Source: JAPLDA01 sp043783155 (lineage in GTDB: Bacteria; Bacteroidota; Bacteroidia; AKYH767-A; 2013-40CM-41-45). Taken from it: a stretch of DNA of 54,925 nt. The position numbers and the translations under genes are program-made. The notes below the pieces were generated by a model that did not search any database, was not told the DNA's origin, and worked only from the letters and a program-made list of their open reading frames with translations. Every line of letters starts with the position of its first letter. The stretch's first letter is position 1. The stretch spans positions 1 through 54,925 of the forward strand of contig JAYVZS010000115.1 of assembly GCA_043783155.1 (NCBI GenBank), given 5' to 3'. Below are positions 25,394 to 35,229 of this stretch, piece by piece.

Positions 25394-26368
25394 TCAAACC
25401 TCTCTCACCATCAGCTTCTCACTAAAATTTCTCAGTTGAGTTTTTCTCTCTTCGGGAACAGTTATGAGATCAAGCGAACGGATCGCTTCCTGAAAAAACT
25501 CATCCGTTTTTTTTTCTGCCGCTTCACGTATCTTCAACGAAGAAAAAATTTCTTTCACAGCAGTAATCTTTTTTTGCGAATCAAATTCTTTCATGGTGAG
25601 CCATCGTCTCAATTCCTCCAGATCTTTTTCAGTAGATGTTTCCAACGCTTTCAAAAGAAGAAAAGTTTTTTTATTGGAAAGAATATCACCGCCTATCTGT
25701 TTCCCGAATTTTTGTTCGTCTCCGTATACATCGAGTATATCATCGTGTAACTGAAATGCAATGCCGATATTTTTTCCGAAGTTATACAGGTGTGTCGAAT
25801 CGGTTTCGTTGGCTCCCGCGATCATCGCACCTGTCTTTAACGAACAGGCAAGCAACACCGCTGTCTTCAACGTAATCATGCGGAGGTATTGATCAATCGA
25901 AACATCATCTTCCGATTCATAATTCATATCGAACTGTTGCCCTTCGCAAACTTCGATGGCTGTCTGATGAAAGAGTTCCATTACATTCCTGAGAGAGCGA
26001 TCATTTACCTGCATCATCAACTCACAGGATTTAACAAACATCGTGTCGCCCGAAAGAATAGCGATGTCCGCATTCCATTTTTTGTGAACGGTTTCCTTCG
26101 ACCTGCGCAACGATGCTTTGTCCATGAGGTCGTCGTGCAACAAAGTGAAATTGTGAAATACTTCAATGCCAAGAGAAGGAGCAATGGCTTCTTTATAATC
26201 ACCATCGAAAAGTTCAGTTGCCATTAAAACGAATGACGGGCGCAATCGCTTACCTCCGAGAGAAAGCATGTAACGAATGGGATCGTATAATTCTGCCGGT
26301 GAAGAACGAAGCCGGATTTTTTTTAACTCCTCCTCAACGATGTTCTGAAAAAAAGATGGCTCATGCAT
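25394..26368 (-). CDS. Polyprenyl diphosphate synthase
   Basis: Trans-isoprenyl diphosphate synthase, 324 residues from the ATG at 26368. First aspartate-rich motif DDLMD (residues 79-83) after FTLLH, second DDILD (209-213) in FQLHDDILDVYGD; also GGKRLRP and LKTGAMI. It condenses isopentenyl diphosphate with an allylic diphosphate for quinone side chains or other prenyl lipids; chain length is not certain. The nine extra residues of the longer frame (start 26395) would lie upstream of the promoter, so I use the internal ATG. Confidence 0.95.
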   Translation of the reverse strand: MHEPSFFQNIVEEELKKIRLRSSPAELYDPIRYMLSLGGKRLRPSFVLMATELFDGDYKEAIAPSLGIEVFHNFTLLHDDLMDKASLRRSKETVHKKWNADIAILSGDTMFVKSCELMMQVNDRSLRNVMELFHQTAIEVCEGQQFDMNYESEDDVSIDQYLRMITLKTAVLLACSLKTGAMIAGANETDSTHLYNFGKNIGIAFQLHDDILDVYGDEQKFGKQIGGDILSNKKTFLLLKALETSTEKDLEELRRWLTMKEFDSQKKITAVKEIFSSLKIREAAEKKTDEFFQEAIRSLDLITVPEERKTQLRNFSEKLMVREV

Positions 26369-26372
26369 TAAG

Positions 26373-26402
26373 CAAAAGTAATTTATCAAAGTCAATTATC
26401 AA
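26373..26402 (-). promoter_or_regulatory. Promoter abutting the polyprenyl synthase start
   Basis: On the minus strand: TTG (26402-26400), 19-base spacer, TACTTTTG (26380-26373), then only CTTA before the ATG at 26368. Both boxes match the consensus. Initiation a few bases past the -7 box would fall on or next to the ATG, so the mRNA is probably leaderless. Confidence 0.75.
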
Positions 26403-26531
26403 TTAGCGGCACTAATTGATCAATTAAATTTTCAATTTGAATTTTTAAAAACAGGAAAGAATCTGTCAGATAATAAAACAGAGGATGATATTCCTTGATC
26501 AAGGAATATTGATGAATTGACATCGAGCAAG

Positions 26532-27473
26532 CTACGCGAGAACATAATGGCTGTTCCCGATGATGGCCTTAATCCCGGCTTCAAGAGAGGTCGGTTCGTG
26601 TTCGAGCAACATCCGCATTTTGGTAACATCGGGTTTTCTCCGTGTCATGTCACCTTCTTTAAGTTGAGGAAGATGAATAATCTTAGACCTGGAATTAGTA
26701 AGTTTCACAATCAACTTTGCGAGTTCAAGAATCGTAATCTCATTGTCAGTCCCGATGTTCGCGACATCATTTACGATCAGGTTGTTGTAAAACGCATTCA
26801 CTGTTGCATCGAGGTGATCATCAATGTAGCAAAACGTTCGTGTCTGGCTGCCATCACCGTAAATGCTGATTTCCTTGTCTTTCATGGCAGCGGCAAGAAA
26901 TTTCGAAATCACAAAATCAGTACTTTGCTTAGGACCATACGTATTAAATAGCCGGAAAATGGTAAAGTCAAGGTCGTATTCTTTTTTGAAGGAACGCAGG
27001 TACGCTTCACCTGCATTTTTTACAATGGCATAGGGAAGTCTTGAGTTTAAAGGAGTCGTATGTTCGTTCTGGGGATATTCAACCGGTTCACCATATACTT
27101 CGGAAGAGGAAGAATAAAAAATCCGTTTTACACCACTGTTTTTTGACAAGTTCAGAATGTTGTTGATGCCGGTCATATCATTAAGCACCATCACGGGATG
27201 TGCTAACGTACGCTTAACTCCAACCATTGCTGCATAGTGGAACACGTAATCAAAACCATACGAATGAAAAATACTCGAGATATCTTTGAAATCATTTACG
27301 TCGGATTTGATAAACTTTACGTTGTGATGAACAGATTTGGGAACTTTGGAATGTGAGCCCGTGTTCAGGTTATCCGCGATGACGATGAAATTTTCAGCGT
27401 CTTTTGAAAGCCGCTCTGCAAGACTGCTTCCGATAAAACCAGCTCCTCCTGTAATAAGTATCTTTCTATTCAT
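26532..27473 (-). CDS. NAD-dependent nucleotide-sugar epimerase/dehydratase
   Basis: 313-residue extended SDR. GGAGFIGSSLAERL is the NAD-binding loop; the catalytic S and Y-x3-K are in YSSSSEVYGEP and LPYAIVKNAGE; RLFNTYGPKQSTDFVISKF and GDGSQTRTFCYIDDHLDATVNAF are typical of UDP-glucuronate decarboxylase and UDP-glucose 4-epimerase relatives. It acts in surface polysaccharide synthesis; the exact sugar cannot be read off. rmlA lies upstream on the same strand. Confidence 0.92.
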   Translation of the reverse strand: MNRKILITGGAGFIGSSLAERLSKDAENFIVIADNLNTGSHSKVPKSVHHNVKFIKSDVNDFKDISSIFHSYGFDYVFHYAAMVGVKRTLAHPVMVLNDMTGINNILNLSKNSGVKRIFYSSSSEVYGEPVEYPQNEHTTPLNSRLPYAIVKNAGEAYLRSFKKEYDLDFTIFRLFNTYGPKQSTDFVISKFLAAAMKDKEISIYGDGSQTRTFCYIDDHLDATVNAFYNNLIVNDVANIGTDNEITILELAKLIVKLTNSRSKIIHLPQLKEGDMTRRKPDVTKMRMLLEHEPTSLEAGIKAIIGNSHYVLA

Positions 27474-27603
27474 GGTGGTATTTTTTATGTCGGTTGGTTA
27501 CAAAACCAAATTTGAGATTTTATTTGATTCAGAAAATAATATTTACACCAACAACCGACAATCATAGGCGAATAAATTCTTTTCAAACATAAAGAATAAG
27601 GAA

Positions 27604-28467
27604 CTAAGATTCAATAAGCGATAACAGGTATTTTCCGTAGCCGCTCTTTATCAAAGGTTTAGCAATTTCTGCAAGCTGGTCTTTATTGATATATCCCATG
27701 CGGTAGGCCACTTCTTCGATACAACCGATTTTCAAACCCTGTCTTTCTTCAATCACCTGGACGAACTGTGCTGCCTGCATAAGTGAAGCGAAAGTACCCG
27801 TGTCGAGCCATGCCGTTCCACGGTCAAGAATACCGACTTTTAGTTTTCCCTCTTTGAGATAATTTTTGTTTACATCCGTTATTTCATATTCTCCCCGTGC
27901 ACCTGGTTTTAATTTTTTTGCAATGTCAACCACAGTATTATCATAAAAATACAATCCCGGAACCGCATAATTCGATTTGGGTTTCAATGGTTTCTCTTCA
28001 ATGGAAATCGCTTTGTTGTGTTGATTGAATTCTACAACACCATATCGTTCCGGATCGGAAACATGATAGGCAAACACCACTCCGCCATCCGGATCTTTAT
28101 TCTCCTGCAACAACCGGCCAAGCCCGGCTCCGTAAAATATATTATCGCCGAGTACAAGAGCGACCTTTTCTTTCCCGATAAATTTTTCACCGATTACAAA
28201 TGCCTGTGCGAGTCCGTTCGGTACCGATTGTTCTTCGTAACTGAATTTACAGCCGATTGCGGAACCATCACTCAATAATTTTTTAAAACTCGGAAGATCA
28301 TGCGGAGTTGAGATGATGAGAATTTCATTGATACCCGCCATCATCAAGACCGACAGGGGATAATAAATCATCGGCTTGTCATACACAGGCATCAGTTGTT
28401 TACTCATTGCAAGAGTGAGCGGATGCAAACGTGTGCCGGAGCCGCCGGCGAGGATTATTCCTTTCAT
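27604..28467 (-). CDS. rmlA: Glucose-1-phosphate thymidylyltransferase
   Basis: Makes dTDP-glucose, the first step of dTDP-sugar (for example rhamnose) synthesis. 287 residues. MKGIILAGGSGTRLHPLTLAMSKQLMPVYDKPMIYYPLSVLMMAGI is the nucleotidyltransferase signature; VLGDNIFYG, SIEEKPLKPKSNYAVPGLYFYD and GTAWLDTGT complete the RmlA pattern. rmlB, C and D are not in the window, so the destination of dTDP-glucose is open. Confidence 0.96.
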   Translation of the reverse strand: MKGIILAGGSGTRLHPLTLAMSKQLMPVYDKPMIYYPLSVLMMAGINEILIISTPHDLPSFKKLLSDGSAIGCKFSYEEQSVPNGLAQAFVIGEKFIGKEKVALVLGDNIFYGAGLGRLLQENKDPDGGVVFAYHVSDPERYGVVEFNQHNKAISIEEKPLKPKSNYAVPGLYFYDNTVVDIAKKLKPGARGEYEITDVNKNYLKEGKLKVGILDRGTAWLDTGTFASLMQAAQFVQVIEERQGLKIGCIEEVAYRMGYINKDQLAEIAKPLIKSGYGKYLLSLIES

Positions 28468-28543
28468 GTTTTTTACGGATTACAAGGATTAAGAGATTAA
28501 TTATACCGACACAATAAAGACACTGGCGCGAAATAAACAATTT

Positions 28544-30955
28544 TCAATTTTCAATTTTCAATTTTTCAACAGTATCCTTTCTAATTTGCAGGTCATCCAA
28601 TTCCACATCTTCGTCCTCATCATAAATCTGTATCAAAGGTTCCTGTAGAAATGCTTTTGTAGTCATTAGTTTTTCGAGTGACAGTAAAAGTGTCGGAAGA
28701 AAAATAAGGTTAGAGCACATGGCAATCAGCAATGTTACCGATATCAACATTCCCAATGCCGATGTTCCTCCGAATCCCGACGCTGTAAAGATGAAAAATC
28801 CGCTGAATAAAATCACTGCCGTGTAAATCATACTTACCCCCGTTTCATTAATTGTTTTTGAAACGGTTCGTGAAATACTACCGCCATGCAGCCGCAATTC
28901 CTGGCGGTACTTCGTAAGAAAATACATCGTACCATCCGAAGCAATACCGAAGGCAATGCTGAAGATGAGAATGGTGGAGGGTTTCAGCGGAATACCGAAG
29001 AAGCCCATCATGGCTGCTGTAATCATCAGCGGAAAAAGACTTGGTATAAGCGAAATGAGAATCATTCTAAAAGACATGAACAATAAAAACATGACCGAGC
29101 CGATCAGGAGAATGGCGAGCAAAACACTTTCTTTCAAATTGATCAACAGATAATCGTTGTTCTTTAGAAAGATGATGGAGTTACCCGTCATGCTCACGTT
29201 GTATTGTTTCGGATCGAAAATAGAATCTATTCTCGGTTTAATTTCACCAAGCAGTTTTTTCATTTTTATGGAACCGATATCGGCCACCTGGAAACTAATT
29301 CGTGTAAATTGTTTTGTGCTGTCAATGATGGAACGGAACATCCGCTGGTTTTCACGTGCACTTGTCGCATAGCCCGAAAGCCTTGCCATCTCTTCTACGT
29401 TGGGGATCACATAATATTTTACTTCATTGTCATTCAACCCCTGGTAGGAAAATTTTATCCCTTCAGCAACGGAAACCGGTTTTGAAAACTCCGGGTAGCC
29501 GGCAATCATTTTCTGAAGCCGGTTAATTTTATACAACGTCGGTAACGTCAAAGCGCCGCCGCGTTTTTTTGTATCAACGGCTATTTCAAAAGGAAGAACG
29601 CCGTGAAAATTTTCTTCAAAGAATTTTAAATCGGTGTAGATAATGTCTTTCTTCGGAAGATCATCCACGACAAAACCTACGGTGGTAATTTTACTGATAC
29701 CGTAAATGCTCAACATGACCACGATCATCACAAAAGCATAAATCCTCCAGCGAAAAAAATGAACCCAGCGATCAACCCTCACCAAAATAAAATTCAAACG
29801 TTTGCTGTCAAGATGTCTCACCTGTTTACTTGATGGCGGCGGAAGAAAACTGAAAACGATGGGAATGAAAATAAGGGAGATCAAATAGGTGAGCATCACA
29901 TTCAGTGCGGCAATAATACCGAATTCCTGAAGTACTTCGCTGCGTGTGAAATAGAAAACCAGGAAGCCGATTGCTGTTGTGACGTTGGCAAAAAATGTTG
30001 TGACGCCGATGCGCTGAATGCTTCTTTGCAGCGCTTTGATTTTGTTTCCATGTTTATTGAATTCCTGCTGATATTTATTCAAAAGCAAAATGCAATTTGG
30101 GATTCCGATCACAATAATGAGAGGTGGAATCAAACTTGTTAAGATGGTAATTTTAAATCCGAATAAATCCAGCGTGCCGAACGACCAGATGACTCCGACG
30201 ATTACCACGATCATCGGAAATAAAACAGCTAAGTGCGAACGAAAAAAAAGGTAAAGAATAATTGTAGTGACTAACAACGCAAGCAAAAGAAACAATTTCA
30301 TCTCGCTCAGAATCTTTTGCGAGACAGCGGTTCTGATGTAAGGCAATCCCGAGTAATGAAGCGAAAGATGATTTTTCGCCGCGAACTTATCAGCCGCATC
30401 TTTCACCTGGTTCACCGTTTCAATCCGGCTTTTGGTATTGAGTTTATTCTGATCAAGCGTGATTGCCATCAACGTAACATTGGTCTTGTTGTTGAAAAGT
30501 AATCCCTGGTAAAAGGGAAGTTTGTCAACCTGATTTTTTATCCGATCAACTTCGTTCTGGCTGGTTGGTCGCTGCGTGACCAGTGGTTTAAAATCGAGAC
30601 GCTCAAGACTGTCATTTCTCTCTAGGTGAAAACATCGGCCGACAGAAACAACTTCCTGTATTCCTTCAATGTTTTTTACCGTGTTAGTGAGATTATACCA
30701 ACCATTAAAAATGTCGAGCTTAAAAATATCAGGACTTTGAAAACCGATCACCATAACGGTTCCGTCTTCTCCGAATTTCTCCTTGAATTTAATGTATTCA
30801 TTATAGGAAGAATCAGAAGCGGGTAAGATTTTCGCGGACTCATAACTTAGCTTGACAAAGCTTGCCCGGTAGCCCATGAAAGCCGTGATCACAAACAAAG
30901 CGATCAGGAGGGAAATCCGCTGACGTAAAATAATTCTGGCAACAGCTTTAAGCAT
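28544..30955 (-). CDS. RND-superfamily (MMPL-type) inner-membrane transporter
   Basis: 803 residues. The architecture is duplicated: one TM helix at the N-terminus (ISLLIALFVITAFMGYRA), a periplasmic domain, then five TM helices (LFLLLALLVTTIILYLFFRSH... ); the same follows in the second half (SVLLAILLIGSVMFLLFMSF..., IAMCSNLIFLPTLLLSL). IRTAVSQKILSEMKLFLLLALL marks the entry to the first TM bundle. MMPL/hopanoid-type RND proteins export lipids or hydrophobic compounds. No adaptor or outer-membrane partner is adjacent. Substrate unknown. Confidence 0.9.
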   Translation of the reverse strand: MLKAVARIILRQRISLLIALFVITAFMGYRASFVKLSYESAKILPASDSSYNEYIKFKEKFGEDGTVMVIGFQSPDIFKLDIFNGWYNLTNTVKNIEGIQEVVSVGRCFHLERNDSLERLDFKPLVTQRPTSQNEVDRIKNQVDKLPFYQGLLFNNKTNVTLMAITLDQNKLNTKSRIETVNQVKDAADKFAAKNHLSLHYSGLPYIRTAVSQKILSEMKLFLLLALLVTTIILYLFFRSHLAVLFPMIVVIVGVIWSFGTLDLFGFKITILTSLIPPLIIVIGIPNCILLLNKYQQEFNKHGNKIKALQRSIQRIGVTTFFANVTTAIGFLVFYFTRSEVLQEFGIIAALNVMLTYLISLIFIPIVFSFLPPPSSKQVRHLDSKRLNFILVRVDRWVHFFRWRIYAFVMIVVMLSIYGISKITTVGFVVDDLPKKDIIYTDLKFFEENFHGVLPFEIAVDTKKRGGALTLPTLYKINRLQKMIAGYPEFSKPVSVAEGIKFSYQGLNDNEVKYYVIPNVEEMARLSGYATSARENQRMFRSIIDSTKQFTRISFQVADIGSIKMKKLLGEIKPRIDSIFDPKQYNVSMTGNSIIFLKNNDYLLINLKESVLLAILLIGSVMFLLFMSFRMILISLIPSLFPLMITAAMMGFFGIPLKPSTILIFSIAFGIASDGTMYFLTKYRQELRLHGGSISRTVSKTINETGVSMIYTAVILFSGFFIFTASGFGGTSALGMLISVTLLIAMCSNLIFLPTLLLSLEKLMTTKAFLQEPLIQIYDEDEDVELDDLQIRKDTVEKLKIEN

Positions 30956-31307
30956 ACGTTGATATGAACCTGTTTGTCGAAGGCAAGGTGGGTAAAGTTA
31001 ACAAAAAGATATATCGACGAAAGAGGAGTTCAGCGGTTTACCTTCTACTTTTAAAGACTAAAATATCTGAAGGACATTATGCAATTACGAGAAAACTTTA
31101 TTGCAAATCATAATTGTCCGGGGAATATTTTTTGTCGCTTTGAATATGCCGTCACCATTGGTTTCTGCCTTATTGACCTCACCCCAACCCCTCTCCGAGG
31201 GAGAGGGACTAATCCCTGCTATCGATAGATGTTTCAAGAGCTGAGTATCTTTTTTGTCCGACAGTAGTGGGTATTTATATTTTTAAGATGGATTCTAATA
31301 ATCCTCC
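30956..31307. other. Non-coding gap with the left MITE-like copy
   Basis: Between the RND and TonB-receptor genes (both minus). The main feature is the 161-base element at 31109-31269. The remaining 150 bases hold no gene; a near -7 sequence TAACTTTA on the minus strand (about 30990) could serve the RND gene. Confidence 0.6.
31109..31269 (+). repeat. MITE-like element, copy 1 (inverted relative to 35781)
   Basis: 161 bases matching the reverse complement of 35781-35941 with about seven differences. It contains a CCTCTCC-GAGGGAGAGG fold-back (around 31190-31207) and a CTATCGATAG core. The intact terminal inverted repeats are best seen in copy 2; here one end reads CATAATTGTCCGG and the other complements to CACTACTGTCCGA. 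Confidence 0.9.
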
Positions 31308-33815
31308 TTAAAACGGAATAATTAATTTGAAACAAATATTCCTACCCATATTATACAATCCATAATGCCCGTTAGTCGATTGAGAATAATATTCAAAATA
31401 TTTAAGTCTGCTTAAATGCGATTGATAATCCGTATTGAATAAATTATTTAACTGGATCTGAAACTGAAAAATTAATTTTTTTGTGTAGTTGACAGAGCAG
31501 TTGACCCCCACATTGTAAAGAACGTAGCCGGGAGTTGCCGTTTCGGTTTGATTCAATGCTAAGTACCGGTTTTGTGCGGCATTAATATCTGCTTCTGCGA
31601 TTAACGTTACAAGTGAAATAACGTTGGATTTTGTTTTGATATTCTGATTGATGGTACTTAATAATTTCATCGGCGGAATTTGTGGCAAATATTCTCCGTA
31701 CATGCCTTTATTTTTATATAGCGGTTCCAGATTAAATCCATGTACGAGAGAAAAATAATTAATGAAGGAAAAACCTTTAATGGATTTTGGATGGATATTG
31801 ATCATGCTTTCAACTCCATAAAGTTCTGCAGCTCCTTGTTGATATTGATACGTTTTATTTCCCGGAACGATCTCCAGGGGATTCCCGTTCGGGTCAACCA
31901 CCTGAATTAAATAAATATATTTCTCGAAGTCAGTATAATAAATATTCAAGCTGGCATCAACATCTTTATAATTGATACTCATTCCAAAATCAGCTTGCCA
32001 GCAATATTCCGGAACAAGATCTTTCTTTCCGATAAAATAAGAATGCGCACTCCCATCCAATCCATTAGAAGCAAATTCGGATACATGAGGAGCGCCGGTT
32101 CCCCGTGCAAAATTTGTTTTAATGTTTACGTGATCATTAATTAAAAATGTTGCTCCAACATCTGCGAATATTCCGTTAAATCTTTTTTTGAAAGCCGGGA
32201 ATAAAAGTTTTGCTCCCATCGTATCAGGAGGGAATACTTGCGTAACCACCCCGTTGGCTGTATCCTCGCGGGAATAAAGATCATTGCCAATTACTTTTCG
32301 GGAGTTATAACCAATGCCGCTGCTGAGCGTCCACTTCTGATGTCTCCATTTGGCAAAAATGAATGAACCAATATCTAATAAACGATAATCCGGAATCGGT
32401 ACATCATTCGCATTGATATTAGTATTGGTTTGATACATCCCATTAATTCCAACAACCGTTTCAACCTGCGAAATTTTTGGCAGGTGATAACGCCAGTCGT
32501 AATTCCATGAATTCAGTCTCAGGGAAACTCCCAGTCGATCCGAATTAATGGGAGAATCATATTCGCTACGATTATTTTGTTGGAATGATAACATACCATC
32601 AATGCTGCTGTTATCTCTGAAAATATAGTGGTTGTTACTATAAATCCGGTAATGCTGAATGTGCTGATAAACCGGGCTCAAACGGTATGAATTCAATTCG
32701 TCATCCGGAACGATCGGTCTGGAAGTGATGGTATCGTAATGGTCATCATAAACCGCCTTAGTAAATTTTCGCGTAAGCGAATCTCTGCTGCCGTCAGGGA
32801 TCTCCTGCGAATTATCATAAAATGTAAAATTAATATTCGAAGAACCATTATACGTTTTATGAACGATCGTTGCGGAACCATTCGCCTCACGAAAACCGGT
32901 ATTATAAACTCTCCCATCAAGCTTGTTACTGTAATTTTTTGCGATCCGGTAAGAACCACGCACTGCAAATCCCCAATAACTATTTCCATACGTCAAGCGA
33001 ATACCGTTTCCGATTAATCCATTGTTGCTTTGATATTCGGAAAACATTCGGCCATGAATGACCTTGTCGACATCCTTTGGCATAGAGGGAATAAGAGAAA
33101 TTAATCCGCCGAGTGCATCGGGGCCATCCATCAAACAGGTGGGCCCGAGTGTTACCTCTGCCCGCTCGATGTTGTACATATCGACAGGTAATACTTCTTC
33201 GTCTTCAAATTGCTGTCCCTCGACAGGCACACCGTCGTAATTGGTTTCAATGCGGTTGTAACCCAGCCCGTGAATGAATGGTTTGGAAACATTCGGCCCC
33301 GTTTTTACGGCATTCAAACCCGGAACATTTTTCACCAACACATCAATGAGGTTGGATTCTGTAGTCTTCTCAATAGCTATTGATGTAACTATTTTTATTG
33401 AACTTGGTTCTTCTTTTAACAGATATTCCCTGCTAAACTCAGTGACCACGACTTCCTTGAGCATACTGTGAGTAGAATGTAAAAATATCTGATAGTTGTT
33501 CTTGGAAGGATTAATTTCAAACGTATCCGTTGTATAACCGATTGTTACAATAATCAATTTTGCTGATGGATTATTTTCTGGAATAAGTAATTTGAATTTC
33601 CCCGACTCATCCGTACTCGTTCCTATGAAAGTATTGAGAACAATCACATTGCAAAAGGGCAGCGGCAGCTTAGTCTCAGCATCTTTAACGATACCCGTTA
33701 CAGAAAAGGAGTTATCAGTAGTATCATTTGCTGCTTCCTTTACATTTCCTTTCTGTGCAAATAATGGAATGCAGAAAGGTAAAATGAAAAAAAAAAGCAT
33801 GGCCTTTTTCGTCAT
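31308..33815 (-). CDS. TonB-dependent outer-membrane receptor
   Basis: 835 residues from the ATG at 33815, which gives the signal peptide MTKKAMLFFFILPFCIPLFAQ; the longer frame adds 20 non-signal residues. An N-terminal carboxypeptidase-regulatory-like domain (SVTGIVKDAETKLPLPFCNVIV) is followed by a plug (DVLVKNVPGLNAVKTGPNVSKPFIHGLGYNRIETNYDGVPVEG) and a 22-strand-type barrel ending FKLIIPF with terminal aromatic. Energised by TonB-ExbBD to import siderophores, cobalamin, metals or other ligands; the ligand is not evident and no SusD partner is present. It lies between inverted MITE-like copies. Confidence 0.93.
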   Translation of the reverse strand: MTKKAMLFFFILPFCIPLFAQKGNVKEAANDTTDNSFSVTGIVKDAETKLPLPFCNVIVLNTFIGTSTDESGKFKLLIPENNPSAKLIIVTIGYTTDTFEINPSKNNYQIFLHSTHSMLKEVVVTEFSREYLLKEEPSSIKIVTSIAIEKTTESNLIDVLVKNVPGLNAVKTGPNVSKPFIHGLGYNRIETNYDGVPVEGQQFEDEEVLPVDMYNIERAEVTLGPTCLMDGPDALGGLISLIPSMPKDVDKVIHGRMFSEYQSNNGLIGNGIRLTYGNSYWGFAVRGSYRIAKNYSNKLDGRVYNTGFREANGSATIVHKTYNGSSNINFTFYDNSQEIPDGSRDSLTRKFTKAVYDDHYDTITSRPIVPDDELNSYRLSPVYQHIQHYRIYSNNHYIFRDNSSIDGMLSFQQNNRSEYDSPINSDRLGVSLRLNSWNYDWRYHLPKISQVETVVGINGMYQTNTNINANDVPIPDYRLLDIGSFIFAKWRHQKWTLSSGIGYNSRKVIGNDLYSREDTANGVVTQVFPPDTMGAKLLFPAFKKRFNGIFADVGATFLINDHVNIKTNFARGTGAPHVSEFASNGLDGSAHSYFIGKKDLVPEYCWQADFGMSINYKDVDASLNIYYTDFEKYIYLIQVVDPNGNPLEIVPGNKTYQYQQGAAELYGVESMINIHPKSIKGFSFINYFSLVHGFNLEPLYKNKGMYGEYLPQIPPMKLLSTINQNIKTKSNVISLVTLIAEADINAAQNRYLALNQTETATPGYVLYNVGVNCSVNYTKKLIFQFQIQLNNLFNTDYQSHLSRLKYFEYYSQSTNGHYGLYNMGRNICFKLIIPF

Positions 33816-33819
33816 GCAA

Positions 33820-33827
33820 CAAATATA
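33820..33827 (-). promoter_or_regulatory. Candidate -7 box abutting the TonB-receptor start
   Basis: TATATTTG on the minus strand, four bases before the ATG. No TTG at 19-21 bases upstream, so support rests on the -7 match and the same spacing seen at other genes here. Confidence 0.4.
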
Positions 33828-33889
33828 CTGCAAAGCAATATTCACGAAATAATAATTTCCGCAAACTATAAACACTGTTTAATAAACAT

Positions 33890-33947
33890 CTCCGCCGCAG
33901 AGCAGCGGAGTATTTGATGGAGCTTCCTGCTCGCAGTTGTCAAATAC
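33890..33947. repeat. Two consecutive hairpins in a divergent gap
   Basis: CTCCGC (33890-33895) / GCGGAG (33905-33910) and, immediately following, GTATTTGA (33910-33917) / TCAAATAC (33940-33947). They lie between the divergent TonB receptor and the unknown secreted protein. Confidence 0.65.
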
Positions 33948-34053
33948 ACAAGTTTACATTCAAATAAATGAACCATGATTGGTATGTGTGATTACTTCAA
34001 ACGACCCGCTATGCTGTAATATTTAGACAGTTGAAAGTGCATCTTAAAATTAT

Positions 34054-34083
34054 TTTGTCATAAACTGAAAAATTGTATGTTTG
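34054..34083 (+). promoter_or_regulatory. Promoter for the secreted protein at 34114
   Basis: TTTG (34054-34057), 18-base spacer, TATGTTTG (34076-34083), 30 bases before the ATG. Confidence 0.65.
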
Positions 34084-34113
34084 CTTTTAATAAAATAAAT
34101 TGCAAACCTACCG

Positions 34114-34845
34114 ATGAAAATTATTCCAATTACATTATTATTCCTTTCAATTACTGTTGCCTTGCTGGCACAAACAGACTCCAAAACGGACCCCCGCTTT
34201 CAGAAGTTCCTTGACAAAATAGCCGCGTCTAAAGGAGTTACCGCTAACGTGGAACCCAAAGCATCTTCCAATCATTTCTACAAAACTTACAATGATTTCC
34301 TGGCGGGCAAACCGGCACCTGACATTCTGCTAAAGGGCCCAAGGACATCAAACGCATTTGGTTCCAATGTTAGTTATGAGGTCACTAAAAATGACAAATC
34401 AAACAAGATAAATGTAAAAGACCTCGCAGCTGAATACTGGGGCTTTTGCGACCGTTTTGGAAATTTATTCCGTTTGTATGAAAATGATTCTTACCAGGTA
34501 TTTATGGTGGGTAAGATTTGTCAGTATGTTAAAGCGGGAGAATGTTACGGCACATTAAAACCTGACAGTACTTTCGCGCTACAATATGGCAATGATTACC
34601 TTGGACCAAATGCCTTATATTCTGACTATGCCTCAACAGGTGTCAACGGAGAAATCATCAATCTCGATGCCAGCCTCAATGGCAAAAGTAAAGAGCTTGA
34701 AAAGCTTATGTCTTCCCACCCCGAAATCTACAAAGCCCTGCTCGCTGATGAAAGCAAAGACAAATACGTTGGTGTCAAATACATGAAACGGGAGAATCTT
34801 ACTTTTAAAATACAGCATTACATAAAGGAATATAATAAACTTTAA
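34114..34845 (+). CDS. Unknown secreted protein
   Basis: 243 residues with a signal peptide ending ALLAQ after a hydrophobic stretch (IIPITLLFLSITVALL). The mature part is soluble and charged; notable stretches are YKTYNDFLAGKPAPDILLKGP, EYWGFCDRFGNLFRLYENDSYQVFMVGKICQYVKAGE and LMSSHPEIYKALLADESKDKYVGVKYMKREN. I do not recognise the family. The repeated 'GFCDRFGNLFR' and 'YQVFMVGKI' read like a small beta-rich periplasmic domain reporting on a component of the cell surface. Divergent from the TonB receptor. Confidence 0.8.
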   Translation: MKIIPITLLFLSITVALLAQTDSKTDPRFQKFLDKIAASKGVTANVEPKASSNHFYKTYNDFLAGKPAPDILLKGPRTSNAFGSNVSYEVTKNDKSNKINVKDLAAEYWGFCDRFGNLFRLYENDSYQVFMVGKICQYVKAGECYGTLKPDSTFALQYGNDYLGPNALYSDYASTGVNGEIINLDASLNGKSKELEKLMSSHPEIYKALLADESKDKYVGVKYMKRENLTFKIQHYIKEYNKL

Positions 34846-35229
34846 TGTGATCGGGTTGTTCACGCTTTACCTTATTTGATTATCATCCACTAAAGTTTTT
34901 ATTTCGGTTTGATCGTTTCGCCTATGTTTCGCTGAATCAATTTCTTTATTTGTAATAATTGGCAAACCAAGAGCATATAAAAATTCACAAGGATCCGATC
35001 GTGACCTAAACTGAAAATGTCCTGCAGAAATGCGAAACATTTTTCGTTTCTCTCCGCTTCTGCGCTATAATAACCAGTGTCATTTCCGCATCCTTCCACA
35101 CTCTTCCGCGCAAAAATGTTTCTGTTGGGATCGCAGGTCATGGATTTCTTTCTGGCTGGGAATTGTTTTCATGATCAGTTGCGACAAATGCATCGCGCAT
35201 TTTTCATATTAAGTTAAACAGATGAAATC
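34846..35229. other. Non-coding stretch before a T9SS remnant
   Basis: No convincing gene on either strand. A minus-strand open frame exists near 34899-35141 but has no domain, promoter or homologue I recognise. The sequence probably contains the decayed 5' part of the gene whose C-terminal domain survives at 35230. Confidence 0.5.

Noticed and set aside
34899..35141. Minus-strand 80-codon frame before the T9SS remnant
   Set aside because: No promoter, no domain and no coding periodicity I can argue for; treated as decayed DNA.
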